The notes beneath the pieces were generated by a model. That model worked only from the letters and a program-made list of their open reading frames with translations. It did not search any database and was not told the DNA's origin. From Kumtagia sp044326205 (lineage in GTDB: Bacteria; Pseudomonadota; Alphaproteobacteria; Rhizobiales; Rhizobiaceae), in assembly GCF_044326205.1 (NCBI RefSeq), contig NZ_JBIRCY010000018.1, positions 1 through 64,000 of the forward strand: 64,000 nucleotides of DNA, written 5' to 3'. Position numbers and translations under genes: made by a program. Below, piece after piece: positions 20,691 through 29,655 of the stretch (positions within the stretch are counted from its first letter, which is position 1; the number at the start of each line of letters is the position of its first letter).

Positions 20691-20964
20691 GGCGGGCTCC
20701 ATCAAAAGGTCCGGCGCTTGCGATCAAGCGGCCGAAAGGCCATATAGCGCTGCGAGACGCGATCCATCGGCGAAAAGCGCCAGGACCGTGAACCAAGTCG
20801 CAATCTATGCAAGGCACGCACATAGGCGATGCCTCCCGGTGGGTCAACAATCGCGGCCCGGCCCGACGCCATTTATCTTCCGCAAGGAGGGTGCCGGTAC
20901 GGCTGGATTTTGCGCAGCCGGGCGGCTGGCGCTATCGTGCGCCCGCGAAAAAAGGAGAACAGAA

Positions 20965-21414
20965 ATGCGCACGGCCATCGCCGAAGCCCTGAAAGCTTCC
21001 CTCAAGGCCCAGGACAAGCGCCGCACCTCGACGCTGCGGCTGATCAACGCCGCCATCCAGGACCGCGACATAGCCAATCGCGGCAACGGCAAGGACCCTG
21101 TCAACAGCGAGGAGATCCTGCAGATTCTCGCCAAGATGGTGAAGCAGCGCGAGGAATCGGCAGCGGCTTTCGAGCAGGGCAACCGGCTGGAGCTTGCCGA
21201 GCAGGAGCGCCAGGAGATCGAGATCATCCGCGAGTTCATGCCCAAGCAACTCGGCGAAGACGAGACCCGGAACGCGGTGCGAGCCGTCATCGCCGAAGTC
21301 GGCGCCGAGGGCCTGCGTGATATGGGGCGTTGCATGAATGCGCTGAAGGAAAAATTCCCGGGCAAGATGGACTTCGGCAAGGCCAGCGGCATCGTCAAGT
21401 CGATGCTGCAGTAG
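20965..21414 (+). CDS. GatB/YqeY domain protein
   Basis: A 149-aa protein matching the YqeY family, which shares the tail domain of GatB/GatE amidotransferases that recognises tRNA. Typical features are TSTLRLINAAIQDRDI at the start, KQREESAAAFEQGNR in the middle and EFMPKQL before the C-terminal helical bundle. It may affect tRNA-dependent amidation, but its role is not established. AAGGAG sits eight bases before ATG 20965. In related genomes it lies next to dnaG and rpoD; here five genes intervene. Confidence 0.95.
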   Translation: MRTAIAEALKASLKAQDKRRTSTLRLINAAIQDRDIANRGNGKDPVNSEEILQILAKMVKQREESAAAFEQGNRLELAEQERQEIEIIREFMPKQLGEDETRNAVRAVIAEVGAEGLRDMGRCMNALKEKFPGKMDFGKASGIVKSMLQ

Positions 21415-21483
21415 CAAGCCTGTCACTCAAGCGTCTGTGCCGCCTGTTGGAGGCGCGGACGCGGCAGAGTTGCCGGCATATGC

Positions 21484-22365
21484 TCATGCACCTGATCTTT
21501 CGCTTCGCCCTTGCGTACGACTGATGAAATCGACCATGAGCGGCGTGGCCGCCGCCGCGTGTGTCTCGAGCAGCTTGTGGCCGGCATCGAGAACATGGGC
21601 TTCCATCCTCGGCAGCGCCTGCATCCATGACAACACCTCGGCGAGATCGAAGAACGGATCGTGGCGTGCCCAGACCATCAGGGAAGGCGGCTGCCAACGT
21701 TTGAGATAGTCGGCAATTTCATCGAACCGGGCGACGTAATTCCCATAGTCCTTGACGAGCGCGCGCTGCGTTTCCATGCGGCCAGGCAACTGCATCACCC
21801 GCCAGTCTTCCTCCCAGACTTCGGCCGGGATTCGCGCGGCGACGTCCCGCGGCATCCCGCCGAGATACCCGTTGCGCACGCCCTCGAACGTCAGATGCGC
21901 GGTCGAAGCCGCCTCGTTTTCCGGGTTCGGATGCGACCAGTAGTTCATCACAAGCCCCCATGGCGGCCCGAGCCCGGTTCGATGCGCGTTGGCGTTCTGG
22001 ATGATGAGGCCCAGGACTTGCTCCGGCGCCTGCATGGCGATGTGAAAAGCCGGCGGCGTGCCGAAATCATGCACGTAGATATAGCGCGGCCCGACCGCGA
22101 GCCGGTCCAGCAGCTCAGAGATAGCCTGGCCAAAGGCCGGAAACGAGGGCTCCTGCAGAACGTCCGACGCGCCGAAGCCGGGCAGGTCCGGCGCGATCAA
22201 ATATGCGACCTGCGACAGTTCCGGCACTACCTCACGAAAATAGTCGGCCGAGCCGGGAAAGCCGTGGAGGAGCAGCACCGCAGGTTTGGACGCCTCGCCT
22301 GCCGTGATAAATGCCAACTCCGTGCCGCCGGAGATGCGAAGTCGTTGCCGGGTTGCCGGGCTCAT
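21484..22365 (-). CDS. Alpha/beta hydrolase, epoxide-hydrolase type
   Basis: A 293-aa alpha/beta hydrolase with oxyanion HGFPG (about residue 35), an aspartate nucleophile in HDFGTP (Asp100) and a catalytic His in DAGHKLLE near the C-terminus. An Asp nucleophile with Trp/Tyr-rich cap region points to epoxide hydrolases or haloalkane dehalogenases rather than esterases. The ATG at 22365 has AGGAGT upstream; a longer frame to 22443 is not needed. The substrate is unknown. Confidence 0.88.
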   Translation of the reverse strand: MSPATRQRLRISGGTELAFITAGEASKPAVLLLHGFPGSADYFREVVPELSQVAYLIAPDLPGFGASDVLQEPSFPAFGQAISELLDRLAVGPRYIYVHDFGTPPAFHIAMQAPEQVLGLIIQNANAHRTGLGPPWGLVMNYWSHPNPENEAASTAHLTFEGVRNGYLGGMPRDVAARIPAEVWEEDWRVMQLPGRMETQRALVKDYGNYVARFDEIADYLKRWQPPSLMVWARHDPFFDLAEVLSWMQALPRMEAHVLDAGHKLLETHAAAATPLMVDFISRTQGRSERSGA

Positions 22366-22549
22366 AGCCGGACTCCTCTCTTCGATCGTCCGCAATGCCC
22401 ATGTGCAGGCAAATGTTCCGGCGAGTGACGCAACTCGCCACACAACAAGTCTGGCGGCAATCGGTGAGCAGACGCGGCCGGTGAGTCGGCCTGCTATGCA
22501 GCTTCTCTTGCATTGGCGTTGCGCAGGAGAGGAAAAGGGCAGCCGCGTT

Positions 22550-23254
22550 CTACGCCAGGAAAGTCACCTTCCCTGTTTCCAGATCGTGCATGGCGCCGAC
22601 GATGCGCAACTGGCCTTCCTTGACCAGACCGGCGAGAACCTCGCTACGCTCGGTCAGTTGCGCGATGCTGCGATGCACATTCTCCTCGGCGACCGCCTGA
22701 ACGAATTTGTAGTTCGCGGAGGTACGTTCCCCGTCCGTCTTCACCGCGTCGACGGCCGGCCGGATGTTGGCGAGCATCGCGGTGATGTTGCCGAGTTTCA
22801 CGTCGTCGATCGCGCCCTTGATCGCGCCGCAGGAAGAGTGGCCAAGCACGACGATGGCCCGGGCGCCCGTCACCTTGGTCGCGAATTCAAGGCTGCCAAG
22901 AATGTCGGTATCGACGAAATTGCCGGCGATGCGGGCGCAGAAGACGTCGCCGATGCGCTGGTCGAACACCAGTTCCGGCGGCACGCGCGAATCGATGCAG
23001 CCGAGGATCGCAGCGAAAGGCGCCTGGCCGTGCGCGGATTCGTGGACCTGAGCGAGGAGATCGCAATTGAAGGAGGTGCCGGCCAGAAAACGATCATTGC
23101 CGGCCTTCAGCCGCTCGATCGCCTCGTCCGGGCTGACCGCCTTCTGGCGCTCCGGCGTGAAGATGGCGCAGTCCAGCCCGACGGCGAAAGCGTTCGAGGC
23201 AACAAATGTGGCCGCCAATGGCAGGCAGCCGCAGAACAAACGGCGTGTAAGCAT
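22550..23254 (-). CDS. Exported beta-carbonic anhydrase
   Basis: The 234-aa product is a beta-class carbonic anhydrase, interconverting CO2 and bicarbonate with a zinc held by Cys86, His139 and Cys142; the Asp88-Arg90 dyad (CIDSR) is present. The N-terminus MLTRRLFCGCLPLAATFVA ends at SNAFA and carries twin arginines in TRRLF, so export through Tat to the periplasm is likely. GGGGG precedes ATG 23254. Periplasmic beta-carbonic anhydrases are less common than cytosolic ones. Confidence 0.93.
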   Translation of the reverse strand: MLTRRLFCGCLPLAATFVASNAFAVGLDCAIFTPERQKAVSPDEAIERLKAGNDRFLAGTSFNCDLLAQVHESAHGQAPFAAILGCIDSRVPPELVFDQRIGDVFCARIAGNFVDTDILGSLEFATKVTGARAIVVLGHSSCGAIKGAIDDVKLGNITAMLANIRPAVDAVKTDGERTSANYKFVQAVAEENVHRSIAQLTERSEVLAGLVKEGQLRIVGAMHDLETGKVTFLA

Positions 23255-23360
23255 CGATTCCCCCAATCATGCCGGAGCCTCGGCCATGCGGGCCGGCTGC
23301 CACTGCATTAACAAAGCATAATTAAGTGTCCGTTTGAAGACGAAGACGAATTTTAAAGAT

Positions 23361-25025
23361 TTAGCCTGTCTTCAGGCGCGAGCCGGTAAGCAGACCGGCT
23401 TCCTCCAGCACCGGATAGACCATGGAAGCCAGAAGCGAATTGATCTGCTTCAGGTCTCGGATGGTGTCGAGATGGATCGAGCTGGTCTCGACGCTCTTGG
23501 CCGCGCCCTCGCGCAGACGTTCGAAATGGCTCTGGCTGGACTGTTTTTCCAGCGCCCGCAACCGGTCCTTCTCCTGCACAAGCTGACGCGCAGTCTCCGG
23601 ATCGCGCGACACCAGCACGTTGAAGGCGAGCCGCGCATTGACCAGCACGGAATGATGGAAGGCGGTGAGCTCGCGCCAGCCCTGGTCGGTAAAGGTGAGC
23701 CCTCGGTCGAGCTTCTTCTGCACATGTGCCAGCATGTTGCGCACGATAATGTCGCCGACCTGCTCAAGCTTCACGCAAGCGCCCAGCAGTTCCTGGTAGC
23801 GCTGCGCTTCGCTCTCCGAAAGCTGGCTTAGGGTGATCCTGGAGAGATAGAGTTTTATCGCCGCGTGCTTGCGGTCGACCCGATCATCGAGCGCTGCAAG
23901 CTCGTCGATCTTGTCCTGGTCGGCATGATCGTAGAGTTCGATCACCCGGCTGAGCATGATGTCGATGGTCTCGCAAACCCGCATCACCTCGCGGGTCGCA
24001 TTGGCCAGTGCGAGGCTGGGCGTGCCGAGGGCGCTGTCGTCCAGCGCGCTGAACTCGCTTTCGGCGAGCCTAGCCTGTTGCTGCTCCTTGCCGCCGAGTC
24101 TGACGATGCGTTCCGACGCGCGGAAAACCAGGCCGGCGAGCGGGATGCCGGCGATCAGGATGATGCAGTTGAACAGGATATGGGCGTTGATGATCTGGTC
24201 GCCGACGGTCGCGCCGAGAAAGGCGACCGGCGGTTTGGCGAACAGGAACAGCGCCAGCATGACGATCGAGCCGGCGCCACGCATCAGCAGGTTGCCGACC
24301 GGAACGACGCGGACGCCGGGCGCGGCGCTACGAGTCAGCAGCGGGGCGATGACCGAACTGCCGAGATTAACGCCCAGCACCAGGACGATGCCGAGTTCCG
24401 GCGGGATAAAACCCCTGCCCGCCAGCGTGACCAGCAGCAGCACCGCGGCGATGCTTGAATGGAACAGCCAGGTCATGACAGCGGCGAGTAGGAAAGCAGT
24501 GACCGGGTCGCTGGCCAGATAGGAGATGACGACGGGAAGCAGCTTGCTCTGACGCAACGGTTCTGAGGCTTCGCCGATCATTTCCAGCGACAGGATGAGC
24601 AGGCCGACGCCCACCAGGATGCGGCCGATCTGCCGCCAGTCGCGGCGCTCGGTGGCCATGAACATCACCGTGCCGGCGGCGATGCAGATCGGCACCAGCA
24701 GAGTGAGATCGAACGACAGAAGTTTTACGACCAGCGCCGAGCCGATCTCGGCGCCGCGCACCGCGAGCTGGCCCGACATGCCGCTGACGATGCCGGCGCC
24801 GGCGAAGGAACCGACCAGCAGGGTCACGGCGGTGGAGCTCTGGAAGGCGATCGACAGGCCTGCACCGGTCAGCACCGCCAGCACCGGATTGCGCATGGTG
24901 CCGCGCAATTTCTGTTTCAGGACATCGCCATAGGCGCGCTCGACGCCGGTGCGCACCATGCGGGTGGCGAACAGAAGCAGCGCAATGGCGCCGGCCAAAT
25001 GGATGAGGACGACCGAGCCGCTCAC
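23361..25025 (-). CDS. Na/Pi cotransporter family protein with PhoU-like domain
   Basis: A 554-aa inner-membrane protein with eight or so TM segments forming two inverted repeats, each with the family QSSTAV / HSSIAA type motif (IAFQSSTAVTLLVGSF and WLFHSSIAAVLLL). The C-terminal 200 residues form a helical PhoU-like bundle. This is the NptA/YjbB type, implicated in sodium-driven phosphate movement, often export. It stands alone. Two GTG/ATG codons near the start are possible, but MSGSVVLIHLAG at 25025 fits the first helix. Confidence 0.92.
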   Translation of the reverse strand: MSGSVVLIHLAGAIALLLFATRMVRTGVERAYGDVLKQKLRGTMRNPVLAVLTGAGLSIAFQSSTAVTLLVGSFAGAGIVSGMSGQLAVRGAEIGSALVVKLLSFDLTLLVPICIAAGTVMFMATERRDWRQIGRILVGVGLLILSLEMIGEASEPLRQSKLLPVVISYLASDPVTAFLLAAVMTWLFHSSIAAVLLLVTLAGRGFIPPELGIVLVLGVNLGSSVIAPLLTRSAAPGVRVVPVGNLLMRGAGSIVMLALFLFAKPPVAFLGATVGDQIINAHILFNCIILIAGIPLAGLVFRASERIVRLGGKEQQQARLAESEFSALDDSALGTPSLALANATREVMRVCETIDIMLSRVIELYDHADQDKIDELAALDDRVDRKHAAIKLYLSRITLSQLSESEAQRYQELLGACVKLEQVGDIIVRNMLAHVQKKLDRGLTFTDQGWRELTAFHHSVLVNARLAFNVLVSRDPETARQLVQEKDRLRALEKQSSQSHFERLREGAAKSVETSSIHLDTIRDLKQINSLLASMVYPVLEEAGLLTGSRLKTG

Positions 25026-25467
25026 CGGAGTGCCGGGACGGAAAGCGGTCGCGCGACGCGGCTAGGCACGCGGCGGACGGAGAGGGCGGCGGACGCGATC
25101 ATGATGCCATCTTAGTATATTAGCCGGATAATAAAATCCAGGAGCTCTGTCCGGCTGTTCGCAACCGACATAACGCGTCGGAAACCGACTTGCCGGAAAC
25201 GTTTCGGGTCTTTGAAAGGTTCAAGAAATTCAGGGATCACCAAGGCGTCCGGCGAATTAATCCGCAGGCTGCGACGGCTCGTTTTGCGATGAAAACTCTC
25301 GGGGAACAGGGTCTCCCGACGCATATGGTGGTTCACGCAGCCTTCGACATAATACTTCATATCCCCAACCATCATCTTGGAATCATTACATAAGTTTAAT
25401 CTATCATTCAGATTCCGTTCATTTGGCGGGGCCTAGTTTCCACCCGCAACCCGAAAGGAACCCCCGA
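25026..25467. other. Gene-poor, AT-richer intergenic stretch
   Basis: This 440-base region has lower GC than its flanks. Open frames exist on both strands (87 aa at 25112-25375 minus; 67 aa at 25190-25393 plus), but neither has a good ribosome binding site or recognisable motif. The end of the region contains the upstream signals of the RcnB-like gene; CCGAAAGGAACCCCC just before 25468 is its ribosome binding site. It may be a relic of a lost gene. Confidence 0.4.
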
Positions 25468-25845
25468 ATGAAACGTCTCATCCTGGCCGCAGTCGCCTTC
25501 TCGATGCTCGCCGTCCCGGCTGCCTATGCCGACTACAAGCCGGCGCATCGCGAGGTCCACAAGGTCCAGAAATTCGATGGCCCGAACCGCACCGTTATTC
25601 GCAAGGTCGACAAGAAAGTGTACCGGCACAACGGCAAAAAGGTCGTGGTCAAGAAAGTCGACCGAGCCCACTGGGTGCGCGGAAACCGCGTGCCGAACTG
25701 GAACACCCGATACGTGGTTCGCGATTACAATCGTTACGGACTCTACCGGCCGGCCTATGGCCAGCGCTGGATCAAGGTCGACAACGATTACCTGCTGATC
25801 GCTGCGGCGACCGGCGTCATCGTCGGCATGGCCGCCGCGAACTGA
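25468..25845 (+). CDS. RcnB family small periplasmic protein
   Basis: A 125-aa product with a signal peptide (MKRLILAAVAFSMLAVPAAY) and a basic, Lys/His/Tyr-rich mature part that ends in DNDYLLIAAATGVIVGMAA, the C-terminal pattern of RcnB-like proteins. RcnB of E. coli is a periplasmic protein linked to nickel and cobalt homeostasis; the many rhizobial homologues are mostly uncharacterised. GAAAGGAA lies ahead of ATG 25468. Confidence 0.85.
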   Translation: MKRLILAAVAFSMLAVPAAYADYKPAHREVHKVQKFDGPNRTVIRKVDKKVYRHNGKKVVVKKVDRAHWVRGNRVPNWNTRYVVRDYNRYGLYRPAYGQRWIKVDNDYLLIAAATGVIVGMAAAN

Positions 25846-25947
25846 TCGAACGAGATTGACAGGTTACCGAAGGCGGTCCGCAATGGGCCGCCTTCTGATG
25901 GTTCCAAGAATCCGCGGCATTCGGAAATTCCGCCCTAAGAACCGACC

Positions 25948-27132
25948 TCACACCGTGATGGCGCGCGCCGGTGGCGTCAGCCCGCTACGATGTTCGGCGA
26001 GATGTGAACAGAGAGCGACAGCAGCGCCGAGCAGCATGGTGAAGATGCCCAGCACCGGCAGCGCGCGGTAGCCGAAACCGCCGGTCAGCATCATGGCCCC
26101 GATGAAGGCGGCAAGCGCGATGCCGACATTGAAGCCGGAGGGGATGAGCGACGAGGCGAGGTTGGGCGCGTCCGCCGTCCAGGTGAGAATGCGGGTCTGG
26201 ATCGGCGTGCCGATGGCGAAGTTGATAGCGCCCCAGACGGTAACGATGACGACCATCGGCAACGGATAGGAACTGAAGAGATACATCGCCACCATCACGC
26301 AGGCCTGGACGAACATCAGCGCGATGATAGACGGCATCAGCTTCCAGTCCGCCAGTTTTCCGCCGATGAAAACGCCGGCCGTAGCGCCGACGCCGTTGAG
26401 CAGAAGAACCAGCGGGATGTAGGCCGCATCGAGCCCGGTGACTTCCCGCAGCATCGGGGCAATGTAGGTGAAGGGAACGAACTGGCACATCATCAGCATC
26501 AGCATGATGATCAGCGAGGTCCAGACCTGCTGGCGGCCCAGCACCCGCACCTCCTTCATAAGCCCGGCCGGCCGAGCCGCGGCGACGGCGGCGCCCGGCA
26601 ACAGGGCGATCATCGCCACAAGCGATACGATGCCGAGCAGGAACATCGCCCAGAAGGTGGCGCGCCAGCCGAACACATTGCCGATGGCGCTGCCGGCCGG
26701 TACGCCGACGATATTGGAGACGGTGAGGCCAGCCAACACCAGCGCCACCGCCATGCCGCGCTGGTCCTCGCGCACAAGGCAGGTGGCCACCACCATGGCG
26801 ACGCCGAAATAAACGCCGTGGGCGACCGCCACCAGCACGCGGATCAGCAGCATGGAGGCAAAACAAGGTGCCAGCGCGCAGGCCAACTGCCCGGCGACGA
26901 AGACCAGCGCCAGCCAGATCAGCAGCGTCTTTCGCGAGATCCTCGCGGTGGCGATCGTCATCAGCGGCCCGCCTATGGCGATGCCCAGCGCATAGCCGGA
27001 GACGAGATAGCCCGCCGTCGGCACCGACACGTCGAGCCCCGCCGCCACCTGCGGCAGCACGCCGGCGATGACGAATTCGGTGGTGCCGAAGGCGAAGGCT
27101 GCGATGAACAGGGCAATCAACGGGAGCGGCAT
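25948..27132 (-). CDS. MFS transporter, DHA1 (arabinose-efflux-like) family
   Basis: A 394-aa protein of about twelve TM helices. The first helix, FIAAFAFGTTEFVIAGVLP, with its T-E-F-V/I motif, and the VAHGVYFGVAMVVA segment are characteristic of AraJ/YdhP-type DHA1 exporters. It probably exports a drug or metabolite by proton antiport. The start at 27132 is chosen from the position of helix 1; an ATG at 27162 would add ten residues. No regulator is adjacent. Confidence 0.9.
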   Translation of the reverse strand: MPLPLIALFIAAFAFGTTEFVIAGVLPQVAAGLDVSVPTAGYLVSGYALGIAIGGPLMTIATARISRKTLLIWLALVFVAGQLACALAPCFASMLLIRVLVAVAHGVYFGVAMVVATCLVREDQRGMAVALVLAGLTVSNIVGVPAGSAIGNVFGWRATFWAMFLLGIVSLVAMIALLPGAAVAAARPAGLMKEVRVLGRQQVWTSLIIMLMLMMCQFVPFTYIAPMLREVTGLDAAYIPLVLLLNGVGATAGVFIGGKLADWKLMPSIIALMFVQACVMVAMYLFSSYPLPMVVIVTVWGAINFAIGTPIQTRILTWTADAPNLASSLIPSGFNVGIALAAFIGAMMLTGGFGYRALPVLGIFTMLLGAAVALCSHLAEHRSGLTPPARAITV

Positions 27133-27415
27133 GAGGCAGACCTGTGGGGGACTGGCGTCCAACCACGGCGCCAGGATTCGGACAATCCAGAAATTCTGGT
27201 TGTGGGGTTTAGATTTTCTTCAACCCGAGCTTGGGACGAAATCAGATTGCGCGGAACCGGACCATGCTATTGGAGATGACAGTCGCTCCGGCCGAGACGA
27301 CGGCCTCGCCCAAATAAGACGCAACACTTCTGTGAATCACGGGCAAACACACAATCCTGCGTTCGCGCCACATGGGCTCCATGCCTATATTGGGAAGAAA
27401 CAAACCGCGAGCCCG

Positions 27416-29344
27416 ATGCGCTTTCCGCCTTCCTTCCTCGATGAGATCCGCGACCGCGTGCCGATTTCCTCGGTCATCGGTTCGCGTGTCTCGTGGGACC
27501 GCCGCAAGACCAACACGGCGCGCGGCGACTATTGGGCCTGCTGCCCGTTCCACGGCGAAAAATCGCCGTCCTTCCATTGCGAAGACAAGAAGGGCCGCTA
27601 TCATTGTTTCGGCTGCGGCGTCTCGGGCGACCATTTCCGGTTCCTGACGGAGCTTGACGGGCTGGGATTTCCGGAAGCGGTGGAGCGCATCGCCGATATG
27701 GCCGGCCTGCCGATGCCGGCGCGCGACGAACAGGCGGAAGAACGCGAACGCCAGCGCGCCACATTGCATGACGTCATGGAACTGGCGGCTGGTTTCTTCC
27801 AGCAACAGTTGCAGTCGGCGGCCGGGGCGAAAGCCCGCGCCTATCTTCGCGACCGTGGGATGACGCCGACGACGCAGCAGAAATTCAGGCTGGGTTTTGC
27901 GCTGGACAGCCGCAACGCGCTGAAGGAGTTTTTGACCGGCAAGGGCGTGGCGAAAGACCAGATCGAGGCCTGCGGGCTGGTGCGCCACGGCGACGACATC
28001 CCGGTCTCCTACGACTGGTTCCGCGACCGCATCATGTTTCCGATCGAGGATCGGAGAGGCCGCGTCATCGCCTTCGGCGGGCGCGCCATGTCGCCGGAGG
28101 TCGCGGCCAAATACATGAACTCGCCCGACACCGAACTCTTCCACAAGGGCGAGATGCTCTACAATTTCGCCCGCGCCCGGCAGGCGCAGGGCAAGGACGG
28201 CACGGTGATCGCTGTCGAGGGTTATATGGACGTCATCGGGCTGGCGCAGGCCGGCTTCGAGAACGCGGTGGCGCCGCTGGGCACCGCGCTGACCGAGAAC
28301 CAGATGGAGCTTTTGTGGAAGATGGCGCCGGAGCCGGTGCTGTGCTTCGACGGCGACCAGGCGGGACTGCGGGCCGCGTGGCGGGCGGCCGACATGATCC
28401 TGCCTTCCGTGCAGCCGGGTCGCACCGCGCGCTTCGCGCTGCTTCCCGAAGGCAAGGACCCCGACGACCTTGTGCGCGAGGAGGGCGCCGATGCTTTCCG
28501 CCCGGTACTGGCCGACGCCCGTCCGCTCTCGGACCTTTTATGGATGCGCGAGACCGCCGGCGGCGTGTTCGACACGCCGGAACGCCGCGCCGAGCTTGAA
28601 AAGACGCTGCGCGAACTAACCGGCAGGATCAAGGACGAGAGCGTGCGCTTCCACTATCAACAGGACATGCGCGAGCGCGTGCAGTCCTTCTTCGGCACGG
28701 CGCGTACGCCGCCAAAACGCCAGAGCGATTTCAACAGGCGGCCTCCCGCGCAAGGCGGCCAGTTCGTGCGCGGCGGCGCCGGCGGGCGCACCGCGATGTC
28801 GGAGAGCCTCGCCCGCTCGGCGATGGTCAAGCGTGGCGGCGAAGGCATGCCGATGCGCGAGACCGCGCTGCTGGTGGCGCTCGTCAATCATCCGCAACTG
28901 ATCGACGAGAATTTCGACCATGTCGAAACCCTCGACCTCACCAATGGCGATTTGAAGCATCTGCATTTCGCCATCATCGACGCGGTGGCGCATGGGCAAG
29001 CGAACGACCGCGACAGTCTGCGCGCGGCCATCGCCGCCGCCGGCCTGGGCGATATCTGGGAGCGCGCCGTGCTGCTGGTGAAGCGGGCGCGGCAATGGCC
29101 GGCGCTGGAGGACGCAGCCATCGAGGACGCGCGCGAAGCTTTTGCGCAGACGCTGCACTTGCAGCGCAACGCGCGCACCTTACATAAGGAGCTGAAGCTG
29201 GCCGAGACGGCTCTCGCGACCGAACCGACGGACGAGAACTATCGGCACCTCATCGAAATCCAGACTCAGTTCCGGGACCTCCAGGCGACGGAAGCCCTGA
29301 TCGAGGGTTTTGGCATCCCGTCGGGCCGCGCCGACAGGACGTGA
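27416..29344 (+). CDS. dnaG: DNA primase
   Basis: DnaG makes RNA primers for the replication fork. The 642-aa product begins FPPSFLDEIRDRVPISSVIG, then has the CHC2 zinc finger (CPFHGEKSPSF ... CFGCG), the primase catalytic core, a TOPRIM domain (VIAVEGYMDVIGLAQAG and CFDGDQAG) and a C-terminal DnaB-interaction domain. Upstream in-frame codons to 27068 are not part of the gene: the ATG at 27416 matches the family N-terminus. It precedes rpoD, as in the classical macromolecular synthesis operon, but with a 311-base gap. Confidence 0.97.
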   Translation: MRFPPSFLDEIRDRVPISSVIGSRVSWDRRKTNTARGDYWACCPFHGEKSPSFHCEDKKGRYHCFGCGVSGDHFRFLTELDGLGFPEAVERIADMAGLPMPARDEQAEERERQRATLHDVMELAAGFFQQQLQSAAGAKARAYLRDRGMTPTTQQKFRLGFALDSRNALKEFLTGKGVAKDQIEACGLVRHGDDIPVSYDWFRDRIMFPIEDRRGRVIAFGGRAMSPEVAAKYMNSPDTELFHKGEMLYNFARARQAQGKDGTVIAVEGYMDVIGLAQAGFENAVAPLGTALTENQMELLWKMAPEPVLCFDGDQAGLRAAWRAADMILPSVQPGRTARFALLPEGKDPDDLVREEGADAFRPVLADARPLSDLLWMRETAGGVFDTPERRAELEKTLRELTGRIKDESVRFHYQQDMRERVQSFFGTARTPPKRQSDFNRRPPAQGGQFVRGGAGGRTAMSESLARSAMVKRGGEGMPMRETALLVALVNHPQLIDENFDHVETLDLTNGDLKHLHFAIIDAVAHGQANDRDSLRAAIAAAGLGDIWERAVLLVKRARQWPALEDAAIEDAREAFAQTLHLQRNARTLHKELKLAETALATEPTDENYRHLIEIQTQFRDLQATEALIEGFGIPSGRADRT

Positions 29345-29655
29345 AGATGACGAACCATGACTCTCAATTGATTCGCTTTTTTAAGGCGAATCATGCGAGA
29401 GGCGCTTGACCTTTCGCCTGTTTGGCGGAATCAGGACGATTCGAGACGTTGATCCATGGGATGAACCTCAACAATCGCGGAAACGATTGGACCGGGCACT
29501 GGACGGGACGTTACGTCGCTCCAGATAGTCTGGTTGACCGAAACCTGGACAGGACTGGCTGCGGCCGAGACTAGCGGTGCGATGATTTTGAAGGGCGGAA
29601 CCGCCCGAAGCAATCGGAGCATCGCGCTACAGCGCCCTTTTGGAGTAGGCAAGGA
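29345..29655 (+). promoter_or_regulatory. dnaG-rpoD intergenic region with hairpin
   Basis: The gap holds no gene. TGATTCGC (29369-29376) pairs with GCGAATCA (29386-29393) around a T-rich loop; it lacks a trailing T run on either strand, so it may be a processing or attenuation element rather than a simple terminator. The size of the gap implies that rpoD has its own promoter(s) here, probably near TTGACC at 29406-29411, but a convincing -10 partner could not be fixed. Confidence 0.4.

Noticed and set aside
25112..25375. An 87-codon minus-strand frame in the AT-rich gap
   Set aside because: No convincing start signal and no recognised similarity; kept only as a note on the intergenic region.
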